Under the pieces are notes generated by a model. That model had not been told where the DNA came from and ran no database searches. It was given only the letters and a program-made list of their open reading frames with translations. Position numbers and translations under genes: made by a program. This document shows positions 9,306 to 17,529 of a DNA stretch of 64,000 nt, one piece after another. Location of the stretch: contig NZ_JABAIJ010000002.1 in NCBI RefSeq assembly GCF_012641435.1, forward strand, positions 124,001-188,000. Reading direction: 5' to 3'. Position 1 is the stretch's first letter. Every line of letters begins with the position of its first letter. Source of the DNA: Rhizobium sp. P38BS-XIX. Its GTDB lineage: Bacteria; Pseudomonadota; Alphaproteobacteria; Rhizobiales; Rhizobiaceae.

Positions 9306-10004
9306 ATGATTTCCTATCAGAACGAGACTTTCAGCATGATAAAAGATTCGCGCGCGGACCGCGTCGTTGCTGATATCCAGCTCGACGGATGCGTGATCGA
9401 CAACTGTACGCTGTCCTACCATCAAGCGAACGGGTCCCGTTCCGTCGTAAGAAACGTGAAGATATCCAACAGTCAGTTCGTGGGATGCCAACTCGGGCCT
9501 GCACGCTTGGAGGACGTCGAGATCACGAACTGCAAGGCGAATGATTTGGTGATCGTCTGGGGCACGATTTTTTCGCGCGTCAAGCTGACCGGCAATATCT
9601 TTCCTCTCAAGATCAACACCATCGTCGAGTTTTCGGCGGGCGTGCAGACGCAGAGCCTTTATGATCGCTCCCGCGAGGAATTCTACCGATCGGTAGAATG
9701 GGCTCTCGACCTGTCGGAAGCGCGGCTCATGAGCTTCGACAGCACAGGTATTCCGGGGAGGCTTTTTCGTCTTGATCCCGAAACGCAGGGCATCGTACAG
9801 CGAAGCAATTTGGACAGTGGTTGGGAAGGTCGCATTCCTCCCAGCAATCCCTGGCTTCCCTGGATTTACAACATGTTGTCCACGACCGATGAGGATTTCG
9901 TCCTCGCTACGCCGCTCGCAAAGCCGAAAGCGCAGCGGGAGAAATATCTTGCAGGATTGCAGGAATTGAAATCGTTCGGCTTCGTAGGAGACACAGGCTC
10001 GTAA
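9306..10004 (+). CDS. Beta-helical (pentapeptide-like) immunity-type protein
   Basis: From ATG 9306 the frame encodes 232 residues. The first half is a quasi-repeat of short hydrophobic/polar steps (ADIQLDGCVIDNCTLSY, NVKISNSQFVGCQLG, DVEITNCKANDLVI) like right-handed beta-helix or pentapeptide proteins. The second half is mixed alpha/beta. Such proteins commonly follow toxin tips and act as cognate immunity factors, which fits the position here. No good ribosome binding site precedes 9306. Either it was translationally coupled to the toxin, or it is now made as one fused protein of about 355 residues from 8937. The biochemical role is inferred only from context. Confidence 0.55.
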   Translation: MISYQNETFSMIKDSRADRVVADIQLDGCVIDNCTLSYHQANGSRSVVRNVKISNSQFVGCQLGPARLEDVEITNCKANDLVIVWGTIFSRVKLTGNIFPLKINTIVEFSAGVQTQSLYDRSREEFYRSVEWALDLSEARLMSFDSTGIPGRLFRLDPETQGIVQRSNLDSGWEGRIPPSNPWLPWIYNMLSTTDEDFVLATPLAKPKAQREKYLAGLQELKSFGFVGDTGS

Positions 10005-10149
10005 CCGGCGGCGACCACCGGCAACACCAATTTAGGTGGCCATGCCGTTGTGGCATGAACTGGCTGTTAATCACCGCAGAATCCTACGGCGAGATAAAGG
10101 GGATTACCAACGGCTTCCGAGCTTCGATCGAATAGGCGCGGTTTGGTTT

Positions 10150-10330
10150 CGGCGGGGTGTTGGCTGGCCAGAACGGAAGCTTGCTCGCCATACGGTGCAA
10201 GCCTCTTCGACTAGACACTGGTTATCGGGGATCCACTTGGAAAAGCCGACGATCCGACTCTAAACTCTATCGTTATGCTACCGGCAATCCATTAAGTGAT
10301 CTCGGCCCCGCTGGGCTGTGGGTGCTTCAG
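10150..10330 (+). pseudogene. RHS-repeat core remnant, frameshifted
   Basis: One frame reads LYRYATGNPLSDLGPAGLW, matching the conserved end of RHS cores (LYxYxxxNPLSxxDPxGL). Just upstream a different frame reads GDPLGKADDP, matching the preceding xDPxGL element, so at least one frameshift separates them. This is probably the decayed 3' part of the RHS toxin gene whose tip or alternative tip lies at 8.9-9.3 kb. Confidence 0.5.
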
Positions 10331-10820
10331 ATTGCCTCCACGACTAGCTGTTCTGAGGCTGCCAGGTCAGGGGTGTTCGGAGGAATAATATTGGACTCTA
10401 AAGGTGCACGCTCGAGTCGTTTGTCGCCTTTTGCGCGACCTAGGGGCGCGCCAAAATGCGTGAGGAAGCCGAGGGACCGCGCGAAGCTTTCGAGTAGTCG
10501 CTCGACGACGGGGCCGATGATCTGAGCGCGGGAGATCTTATCAACCCACATCGTTTTTGGCTTGGGAGAATAGCCCGCCGACCCGCGAATACGCGTGCTG
10601 AGCCCGTGCCGGAGCAGGCTGAGCTGACCGGCACGAATCGAATGATGCCTGGCTTTCGAGCGACAGCTATACATAATCGGTGCTAAAAACCTGACATTCC
10701 GCAACCGGCCTCAAGTCGGCTATTTTGAGCAGAAAAACTGATATCTGCTATTGAGGCATTTCAAATGGATAGCTGTTGTAAGAACGAGGCCTTTGGTTCG
10801 TTTCCCATCAAGAGAAAGCA
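10331..10820. other. Eroded stretch after RHS debris, no gene assigned
   Basis: The 490 bases hold open frames on both strands, including a minus-strand frame at 10327-10704. None has a recognisable domain or ribosome binding site. It is probably displaced toxin-cassette sequence, but I cannot show that. Confidence 0.4.
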
Positions 10821-10847
10821 TACGATGATCGTAAGTTTGACAAACTT
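10821..10847. promoter_or_regulatory. Paired palindromes upstream of parDE, candidate autoregulatory operator
   Basis: TACGAT-G-ATCGTA (10821-10833) is perfect and is joined by one shared base to AAGTTTG-A-CAAACTT (10833-10847), also perfect. They end 39 bases before the parD start. ParD-type antitoxins are ribbon-helix-helix repressors that bind such palindromes. The ribosome binding site (AAGGAGA) follows at about 10875-10881. Confidence 0.6.
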
Positions 10848-10886
10848 TGCCATCGGAGGATATCCTGGAAAGCGAAGGAGACACAA

Positions 10887-11141
10887 ATGGCGACGATGAA
10901 TGTATCCCTTCCTGATCCCATGAAGGATTGGGTAGAAGCTCAAACGAAGACGGGTAGGTACTCGAATGCGAGCGATTACGTCAGGGATTTGATACGCAGA
11001 GATCAAGCCCGTACGGATAAGGTTGCCGAGATGCAGCGCTTTGTCGATGACGGTATCGAAAGCGGCGTTGGGAACCGTTCGGCGGTCGAGTTGTTTGCAG
11101 TTGCCACCGCGCGAGCGGGGACCCGCCGCGGACACGTCTAA
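10887..11141 (+). CDS. parD: ParD-type antitoxin (ribbon-helix-helix)
   Basis: The 84-residue protein begins with the RHH strand MNVSLPDPMKDWVEAQ followed by the family signature GRYSNASDYVRDLIRRDQ. The variable C-terminal tail would wrap the toxin. AAGGAGACACAA precedes the ATG. The stop overlaps the start of parE (11141), so the two are translationally coupled. ParD neutralises ParE and represses the operon through DNA binding, consistent with the palindromes just upstream. Confidence 0.92.
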   Translation: MATMNVSLPDPMKDWVEAQTKTGRYSNASDYVRDLIRRDQARTDKVAEMQRFVDDGIESGVGNRSAVELFAVATARAGTRRGHV

Positions 11142-11434
11142 TGACGTTTAGCCTTTCGGTTCAGGCGGAAGAGGATATTATTTCCATCGCGGCAGAGGGC
11201 ATCCGCATCTTCGGAGCACTGGTAGCCAAACGATATCACGATGATCTCTTTGCCTTGTTCGAACTCATTGCCGCCAACCCACGAATGGCGCGCGAACGCC
11301 ACGAAATTTCTCCACCTGTCAGAATCCATCCCTTCAAGGCTCATCTCGTCGTTTATCGGATCAACGACGACGAAAGTATATTCGTGATCCGGATCAGGCA
11401 CGGACACGAGGATTGGGCAGCGGATTCGCTTTAA
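11141..11434 (+). CDS. parE: ParE-type toxin (RelE/ParE superfamily)
   Basis: The 97-residue protein has the ParE fold signature: LSVQAEEDIISIAAEG at the N-terminus, NPRMARERHEI in the middle and HLVVYRIND..IFVIRIRHGHEDW near the end. Characterised ParE toxins poison DNA gyrase; the target here is inferred by family. Length is normal and the conserved late Arg and His residues are present, so the toxin appears intact. It directly follows its antitoxin with overlapping stop and start codons. Confidence 0.92.
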   Translation: MTFSLSVQAEEDIISIAAEGIRIFGALVAKRYHDDLFALFELIAANPRMARERHEISPPVRIHPFKAHLVVYRINDDESIFVIRIRHGHEDWAADSL

Positions 11435-11848
11435 TGAATGCGGCCTGCGATTTCAAAACTTGCTTGCCTCAAGTTCGTATCCCATCAAGAGCGCTAACCT
11501 AGTGGGCAAAGTGCTGCGGGCTGCAGCCTCACTTTTCAGTTGACTGCGCTTCCGCTACTGAGTTGGCCCTTCATCTGCAAACGGCATCGCCTGAACAATT
11601 ACGCCTTCGCAAACATCACCGCGGCCGTTGGTTATCTGCGCCGCTCGGCAAGTCTTGTGCTCCCAAGCCTTCGAGAAAGACAAATAGACCATATAAATTC
11701 TCCGGAAACGGGAATGTTTTCATAGTGCTAAGCTAGCCGTTGTGCTAAACAATCAAGCCTGCGACACCATTTTCCCATGTCGAAAAGTTGAGAGATCTCA
11801 GACTGTTCGTCTATCGTGAGTTTCGAAGATTGTGAGAGAGGGCAAGCG
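11435..11848. other. Intergenic region with a short dispersed motif
   Basis: The 414 bases hold no convincing gene. GTTCGTATCCCATCAAGAGCGC at about 11474-11495 resembles stretches near 4533-4560 and 21928-22030 and belongs to a small dispersed repeat discussed separately. The 3' half is AT-richer and should hold the promoter of the following MFS gene. Confidence 0.4.
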
Positions 11849-13045
11849 ATGGGGGATCAATCTCGACTCAGCCGAGCGGTTTTCCCGGCACTTTTAGCGG
11901 GAACTTTGAGTGTCGTAACCATGTCAACTTTGCTGCTTACTCCTTCGTTACCAGATATTTCAAAAGCATTTGGAACTTTGCCGGGAAACGCCCAGTCGCT
12001 AGTAACGCTCTACTTGCTTGCCTTTGCTATCTCGCAATTGGTCTTCGGCGGTACCTGTGACCAGATCGGGCGGCGGCCAACACTGCTTGGCGGCTTAACT
12101 CTGTTTGGGATCGCCTCAGTGGCTTGCGCTTTTGCTCCAACCATGGCGTTCCTGCAGATCGCACGAATTCTCCAAGCATGTGGCGCGTCAGCAATCGTCG
12201 TTTCCGTCTACGCCATTTTGCGAGACACAAATGACGCCGAAGGATTCGCGAAGGCAGGCTCGACGCTCGCGATTATCACAGGTTCCATACCCGCCATCGC
12301 ACCAATGATCGGCGGGTATCTCAGCAAGACCGTCAGTTGGCGAGGTAATTTCGTGATCATGGCGTTGCTTGCGACATCTCTGCTTGTCCTGACCAGACTC
12401 TACATCAGGGAAACAATTCACGCCAAGAGCCGGTTCAATTTTGTCACGCTGTTTCGAAATTACGCGACACTCCTTATGGAGCCTCGATTTGCGGTTCAGG
12501 CGATAGCTGCGGGCGCTGTTATCGGCGGCCTCTACGCATACAACGCGGGAGTACCTTTTATGCTGACCGATCTGTTCGGCGTTGATGCTACCAGGGTAGG
12601 ATTTGTTACCGGTCTTTCGGTGCCAGCATTTCTTGCGGGCTCATACTTGGGCCGAATAGCTTTGAAGCGGCTAACACCCGAACGTGTTGCGCAGATTGGA
12701 ACTTTAACGTGTGTAGCCGGTGGTCTACTATTTTTTGCCCTCGCGAGAGGCAATCTGCTATCTATCTCCAGCATTGTGCTGTCGTTCTCGCTGTTTGCCT
12801 TGGGGATGGGTCTTTCGATCCCAAATATTATGGCTTCGGCACTACGCTTCCAGCAATCTTCAGCTGGAGCTGGTACCGCGGTATTGGGGCTAGCCCAGAC
12901 ATTTGGGGGGGCCTTGTTCACATTCTTGCTGTCTTTGACCGCGTCGCCGACTTCTAATTTGCCGACTTTGATTTGTGTTTGCGGATTCGTTGCCGCATCC
13001 GCATTTAACGTATCACTGCTGTTCAAAGGGGCAAAACGTCCCTGA
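11849..13045 (+). CDS. MFS multidrug exporter, Bcr/CflA family
   Basis: The 398-residue, 12-helix membrane protein has the major-facilitator loop motif GGTCDQIGRRPTLLGG between helices 2 and 3. The exporter-type segment GSIPAIAPMIGGYL lies in helix 5. It is predicted to export drugs or metabolites by proton antiport (family knowledge); the substrate is unknown. A GTG at 11816 would add 11 residues, but ATG 11849 is preceded by GAGAGGG at good spacing. It stands alone with no adjacent regulator. Base composition looks AT-richer than the later operons, hinting at acquisition. Confidence 0.85.
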   Translation: MGDQSRLSRAVFPALLAGTLSVVTMSTLLLTPSLPDISKAFGTLPGNAQSLVTLYLLAFAISQLVFGGTCDQIGRRPTLLGGLTLFGIASVACAFAPTMAFLQIARILQACGASAIVVSVYAILRDTNDAEGFAKAGSTLAIITGSIPAIAPMIGGYLSKTVSWRGNFVIMALLATSLLVLTRLYIRETIHAKSRFNFVTLFRNYATLLMEPRFAVQAIAAGAVIGGLYAYNAGVPFMLTDLFGVDATRVGFVTGLSVPAFLAGSYLGRIALKRLTPERVAQIGTLTCVAGGLLFFALARGNLLSISSIVLSFSLFALGMGLSIPNIMASALRFQQSSAGAGTAVLGLAQTFGGALFTFLLSLTASPTSNLPTLICVCGFVAASAFNVSLLFKGAKRP

Positions 13046-13164
13046 TGAGCAAGGCGGCGTAAATCGTCACGCATAACCGTTTCAATCAAACCAAAGGGCT
13101 ATTTAGAGCCCGGATCGCGCAGACCGATGACTGAATAGCCCCGAGTTTCGTAGACATCCTCGGG

Positions 13165-13400
13165 TTAGATTTTCTGCTGCTTCTCGAACTCTACGGGCGA
13201 CAGCATTCCGTTTCTGACGTGCTTGCGTTTCGGGTTGGAGAACATCTCGATGTAGTAGAACACATCCTGGCGAACTTCATCGCGTGAACGGTAGACCCTG
13301 CGACGTATCCTCTGAAGAAGCTCTCCGCCACCGCATTGTCATGGCAGTTACAACGTCGGCTCATGGAGTGAACCAAGTTGTGGTGCTTGAGGAATAGGCG
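13165..13400 (-). pseudogene. IS3-family transposase, C-terminal remnant
   Basis: Read on the minus strand, the segment contains SMSRRCNCHDNAVAESFF, matching the conserved SMSxxGNCxDNAxxESFF element of IS3 orfB. After a frame change come sequences related to RVYRSRDEARQDVFYYIEMF and a tail ending in EKQQKI before TAA at 13165-13167. The 5' part of the transposase and the element ends are missing, so it is inactive. Confidence 0.75.
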
Positions 13401-13681
13401 AAGTGCGGGTGACGAGTATCTTCGGCTTTAGCTTTGAGAGCGGTTTTTGAAGCGTTATCACTACCTATTGTTCGCTCTGCCTTTTTGAGGTTGCATTCGA
13501 GGGCCGACGACGGGGGCTTCAAGTCACCTCGATCGTTCTGCTTGCTTCAACCCCGATTTCTCTGGGGTGTGGAGATCCGTAGCTTCCGAGTTAATGGCGC
13601 TTTGAGCGCGCGACGATCAAAGCGAGACGCTCTGACCTTACGCCGGCCGCTTGACAGCGAGAAGGATGTAATGTCTTTTGA

Positions 13682-13708
13682 GTAAAGCGTTTTACTAAAG
13701 CGGTTTAC
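13682..13708. promoter_or_regulatory. Two adjacent LacI-type operators
   Basis: GTAAAGCGTTTTAC (13682-13695) and CTAAAGCGGTTTAC (13695-13708) are two near-perfect palindromes with a central CG, the layout of LacI-family operators, sharing one base. They end five bases before the ATG of the LacI-type regulator at 13714. A bound regulator would therefore block initiation of its own operon. Confidence 0.65.
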
Positions 13709-13713
13709 AAGAT

Positions 13714-14775
13714 ATGGCGAACGAGCGGACTCCCGGCTTGAAGGATGTGGCGAAAGCCGCCGGCGTATCGGTGGCGACGGTTTCGCGCATGCTCAACGGT
13801 TCACTCGACTTGCCGGCAGCAACCAAGCAACGGATCGACGAGGCGATCGCATCCCTCAAATATCAGCCGAACCCTCATGCGCGGCGCTTGAGCCGCGGCC
13901 GCTCCGATACGATCGGTCTTGTTGTGCCCGATATCGCCAACCCGTTCTTTGCGACGATGGTTGCCGCCATCGAAGAGGAGGCCAACGATCGGGGGCTCGC
14001 CGTGACGCTCTATGCGACGCTTAACCGGACCGGTCGCGAAGTTGCCTACCTCAGGCTGATCGAACACAACCACGTCGACGGACTGGTCTTCGTCACCAAC
14101 CATCCCGACGATGGGGAGCTTGCAGAGCTCATCAATCGAACAGGTAAGGTCATCGTCGTCGACGAAGATGTGCCACTTGCCGCCGTCCCGAAACTCTTCT
14201 GCGATAATTTTCAGGGTGGCCAGCTTGCCGGCCGTCATCTGGCCGAATTCGGCCATCGACATGTGCTTTATGTCGGCGGCCCCGATGCCATGATCAGCAC
14301 GCAGCGACGCTTCAATGGCCTGTGCTCAGGGCTACGGGAGCGCTTCGCCGATGACGTGTCGATCCGACGCTATAGCGGCGAATACACCATTGCCTGCGGG
14401 CGGGACATGGCGCGGCGTTTCCTTGAGGAAGGCATGCCGGCAACGGCCATTTTCGCAAGCTCGGACGAAATCGCCATCGGGATGATCGAAGTGCTGCGGG
14501 AAAAGGGCATTTCGATCCCCGAGGATCTTTCCCTCATCGGCTTCGACGATGTCAGCCCGCTACATCTCTTTGCGCCGCCCGTAACGGCGATCCGGCAGCC
14601 GGTGCGTGCCATCGGTCAGCGCGCCCTGTCCCTTCTTCTTGAAACCAACTGGCAGCAAAGCGAGCAGCTTGCCACAGAGGAGCTCGTGCCAGTCGAAATC
14701 GTCGTGCGGAAATCCGTTGCACCGCCGTCGACATATAAAAAGCAACGACAACAAAACCAGAGGATGAGAACATGA
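13714..14775 (+). CDS. LacI-family transcriptional regulator of the carbohydrate cluster
   Basis: The 353-residue protein has a LacI helix-turn-helix at residues 8-30 (LKDVAKAAGVSVATVSRMLN) and the hinge (YQPNPHARRLSRG). A periplasmic-binding-like effector domain follows, with GLVVPDIANPFFA and GFDDVSPLHLFAPPVTAIRQP. It probably represses the following import and catabolic genes until a sugar-like ligand binds, acting at the tandem operators directly upstream. Its stop codon overlaps the start of the binding-protein gene (ATGA), so regulator and transporter share one transcript. Confidence 0.93.
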   Translation: MANERTPGLKDVAKAAGVSVATVSRMLNGSLDLPAATKQRIDEAIASLKYQPNPHARRLSRGRSDTIGLVVPDIANPFFATMVAAIEEEANDRGLAVTLYATLNRTGREVAYLRLIEHNHVDGLVFVTNHPDDGELAELINRTGKVIVVDEDVPLAAVPKLFCDNFQGGQLAGRHLAEFGHRHVLYVGGPDAMISTQRRFNGLCSGLRERFADDVSIRRYSGEYTIACGRDMARRFLEEGMPATAIFASSDEIAIGMIEVLREKGISIPEDLSLIGFDDVSPLHLFAPPVTAIRQPVRAIGQRALSLLLETNWQQSEQLATEELVPVEIVVRKSVAPPSTYKKQRQQNQRMRT

Positions 14776-15722
14776 AACTGATCAGACGTCGGGCGTTCAA
14801 CGCCGCCCTTGCCTTTACCGCACTCGCGGGTGTGACCTTCGGTGCACCACTCGCCCATGCAGCCGGCAAGACCTATGCATTGGTACAGATCAACCAGCAG
14901 GCCCTTTTCTTCAATCAGATCAACGAGGGCGCTCAGAAGGCCGCAGATGCCTCTGGCGACAAGCTCGTTATCTTCAATGCCAATAATGACGCCAGCGCGC
15001 AGAACAGCGCGATCGAAACCTATATCCAGCAGAAGGTCGATGGCCTGATTGTCGTTGCGATCGACGTCAACGGCATCATGCCGGCCGTCAAGCAGGCGTC
15101 GGATGCCGGCATTCCGGTCGTTGCCATCGATGCTGTCCTGCCCGAGGGTCCGCAGAAGTCGCAGATCGGCGTCGATAACAGCAAGGCCGGCGCCGATATC
15201 GGCGCCTATTACCTCGACTATGTGAAGAAGAATATGGGCGGCAAGGCCAAGGTCGGCATCGTCGGCGCCTTGAACTCCTTTATTCAGAACCTCCGCCAGA
15301 AAGGCTTCGAAGACGCCATCAAGGGCGGCGGCATCGAAACCGTCGGCGTCGTCGACGGCCAGAACATCCAGGACAATGCGCTTTCCGCCGCTGAAAATCT
15401 CATCACCGGCAATCCGGACATGACGACGATCTATGCCACCGGCGAACCGGCGCTCCTCGGCGCCATCGCCGCAGTCCAGAGCCAGGGCAAGCAGAACAGC
15501 ATCAAGGTCTTCGGCTGGGATCTGACCGCGCAGGCGATTGCAGGCATCGATCAGGGCTATGTCGTTGCCGTCGTCCAGCAGGATCCGGCAGGCGAGGGGA
15601 AGGCAGCCGTTGAAGCCTTGGCGAAGCTGACCGCCGGCCAGAGCGTCGAGAAAAGCATCTCCGTCCCGATTACCATCGTGACGAAGCAGAACGTTGATCC
15701 GTACAGGGCCGTCTTCAAATGA
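14772..15722 (+). CDS. Periplasmic sugar-binding protein, RbsB-like
   Basis: The 316-residue protein starts with a Sec signal peptide (basic MKLIRRR, hydrophobic core, cleavage near AHA-AGK at about residue 32). The mature part is a type 1 (RbsB/Peripla_BP_4) binding fold: FFNQINEGAQKAAD, IETYIQQKVDGLIVVAID, GIPVVAIDAV and VGIVGALNSFIQNLRQKGFEDA. It would deliver a monosaccharide or nucleoside-like ligand to the adjacent ATPase and permease. The ligand cannot be read from sequence. The coding region overlaps both neighbours by four bases. Confidence 0.92.
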   Translation: MKLIRRRAFNAALAFTALAGVTFGAPLAHAAGKTYALVQINQQALFFNQINEGAQKAADASGDKLVIFNANNDASAQNSAIETYIQQKVDGLIVVAIDVNGIMPAVKQASDAGIPVVAIDAVLPEGPQKSQIGVDNSKAGADIGAYYLDYVKKNMGGKAKVGIVGALNSFIQNLRQKGFEDAIKGGGIETVGVVDGQNIQDNALSAAENLITGNPDMTTIYATGEPALLGAIAAVQSQGKQNSIKVFGWDLTAQAIAGIDQGYVVAVVQQDPAGEGKAAVEALAKLTAGQSVEKSISVPITIVTKQNVDPYRAVFK

Positions 15723-16528
15723 TGATGGAAAACCGGCCTGTCTACGCCGGAGCCGGGGAGGCGCAAGCCTCCCCGCATTCCTCCGGCTCTTCCGCCGTGA
15801 CGCCGGCGGTATCGCTGCGCGGCATCCGTAAAACCTTCGGCTCGCATCAGGCGCTCCGCGGGATCGATCTCGATCTCTTTCCCGGTGAATGCCTCGGTCT
15901 CGTCGGCGACAATGCCGCTGGTAAGTCAACACTTACAAAAATCATTTCCGGCACCTATCTGCCAGATGAGGGAACCATCGCGCTGAATGGCGAGGAAGTC
16001 CGCTTCTCCGGGCCTGCCGACGCACGCGATCGCCACATTGAAATGGTCTTCCAGGATCTGAGCCTCTGCGACCATATCGACGTCGTCGGCAATCTTTTCC
16101 TGGGCCGCGAAATCAGCAAGGGGCCGTTCCTCGATCAGCAGAAGATGCTGGCCGAGGCCCGAAAAATGCTGGATGCGCTCGAAATCCGCATTCCGCGCCT
16201 CTCGGCCAAGGTCGAGAAGCTTTCGGGTGGTCAGCGGCAGGCGATTGCGATTGCGCGGGCGGCCTCGTTCAATCCCAAGGTGCTGATCATGGACGAGCCG
16301 ACATCCGCACTTGCCGTGGCCGAGGTCGAAGCGGTCCTGTCGCTCATCAATCGGGTCAAGGCGACCGGCGTGTCGGTCGTTCTAATCACCCATCGCCTGC
16401 AGGATCTCTTCAGGGTCTGCGACCGGATCGCCGTCATGTACGAAGGCACCAAGGTTGCGGAGCGCGATATCGGCAAGACCAATCTTGAGGATCTCGTCAA
16501 GCTCATTGTCGGGGGGGAAAGACATTGA
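15719..16528 (+). CDS. Sugar ABC transporter ATPase, single-cassette RbsA/FrcA type
   Basis: The 269-residue protein carries one ATPase cassette. Its Walker A is GDNAAGKST (Ala where Gly is usual), the signature LSGGQRQ and Walker B VLIMDEPTSAL, with the switch His in LITHRLQD. Classical RbsA has two cassettes; the half-size form occurs in rhizobial FrcA-like systems and would work as a homodimer. About 30 residues before the first strand are Pro/Ser-rich and poorly conserved; three consecutive ATG codons at 15719-15727 leave the exact start open. It overlaps the binding-protein stop and the permease start. Confidence 0.92.
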   Translation: MMMENRPVYAGAGEAQASPHSSGSSAVTPAVSLRGIRKTFGSHQALRGIDLDLFPGECLGLVGDNAAGKSTLTKIISGTYLPDEGTIALNGEEVRFSGPADARDRHIEMVFQDLSLCDHIDVVGNLFLGREISKGPFLDQQKMLAEARKMLDALEIRIPRLSAKVEKLSGGQRQAIAIARAASFNPKVLIMDEPTSALAVAEVEAVLSLINRVKATGVSVVLITHRLQDLFRVCDRIAVMYEGTKVAERDIGKTNLEDLVKLIVGGERH

Positions 16529-17529
16529 CCGTCTACACCGAACGCAGCAAGGGCTCGCCGCTATCGGATTTTCTGAGCGAGAACGCTCAGGTCCTGTCAA
16601 TCGCCTTCTTTTTCCTGGCATGCCTCGTCTTCTTCTCGTTGACGACGACGACCTTCATGACGATGGGCAACATCCTCAACATCGTGCGTCAGGCCGCCCC
16701 CATTCTCGTCGTGGCGGTCGCCATGACATTGGTGATCGTCACCGGCGGTATAGATCTCTCCGTCGGCTCGATGCTGGCGCTTATCAACGCGGTCGCTGCC
16801 ATCACATTGGCGACCGGCATCCCCTGGCCCATCGTGTCGATCGGCATGCTCGTCTTCGGCGGCATCATCGGTCTGTTGCAGGGCTGGTTCATCGCCTATC
16901 AGAACATTCCTGCCTTCATCGTCACGCTCGCCGGTCTTTCGATATTGCGTGGCGTGGCGCTCTATCTGACCCAGGGTTACTCTATTCCGATCAATGACGA
17001 TCCTGGTTTCTTCTATATGGGACGCGGCGAACTGGCCGGCTTTCCCGTTCCGGCTCTGATTGCGATCGTGATCGCGATTGCCGGCTATGTCGTCATGGCC
17101 ATCACCAAATACGGGCGGCAGATCGTGGCGGTGGGATCGAACATGGAGGCGGCTCGCCGTGTCGGCATGCCAGCCAAATGGATTGTCGCGTCCGTCTATC
17201 TGGTCTCGGGCGTTGCATCGGCATTGGCGGGTCTTCTGATCGCCGCGCGTCTCGGCTCCGGTTCATCGAACGCGGCCGTCGGTTTCGAACTTCAGGTAAT
17301 TGCCGCCGTCGTCCTCGGCGGCACGTCGTTGATGGGCGGTCGCGGCACAATGATCGGTACGGTGCTCGGCACCATGACCATCGCGGTCATCGGCAACGGC
17401 CTGATCCTGATGCATATCTCGCCCTTCTTCACCCAGATCGTCACCGGGGCGATTATTCTCGTCGCCATCTGGCTGAATACGCGCATCTTCACCACCAACT
17501 TCCGGCTGGCGGGCAGGAGGAAGAGCTGA
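16525..17529 (+). CDS. Sugar ABC transporter permease, RbsC-like
   Basis: The 334-residue inner-membrane protein has about ten hydrophobic segments and the BPD_transp_2 signatures VTGGIDLSVGSMLALINAVA and VGSNMEAARRVGMP. It forms the channel of the RbsB/A/C-type importer. The start is a TTG (16525) overlapping the TGA of the ATPase and preceded by a run of seven G residues; this unusual start is supported by the tight coupling. Its TGA overlaps the ATG of the next gene by one base. Confidence 0.92.
   Translation: MTVYTERSKGSPLSDFLSENAQVLSIAFFFLACLVFFSLTTTTFMTMGNILNIVRQAAPILVVAVAMTLVIVTGGIDLSVGSMLALINAVAAITLATGIPWPIVSIGMLVFGGIIGLLQGWFIAYQNIPAFIVTLAGLSILRGVALYLTQGYSIPINDDPGFFYMGRGELAGFPVPALIAIVIAIAGYVVMAITKYGRQIVAVGSNMEAARRVGMPAKWIVASVYLVSGVASALAGLLIAARLGSGSSNAAVGFELQVIAAVVLGGTSLMGGRGTMIGTVLGTMTIAVIGNGLILMHISPFFTQIVTGAIILVAIWLNTRIFTTNFRLAGRRKS

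Noticed and set aside
14616..15932. 438-codon minus-strand open frame opposite the LacI and binding-protein genes
   Set aside because: It runs antisense to two unmistakable genes, has no recognised domain and mirrors the codon bias of the opposite strand.
17178..17528. N-terminal extension of the phosphotriesterase-homology protein
   Set aside because: The extension lies inside the permease gene in another frame; Arg-rich shadow sequence. The TGATG coupling marks the real start.
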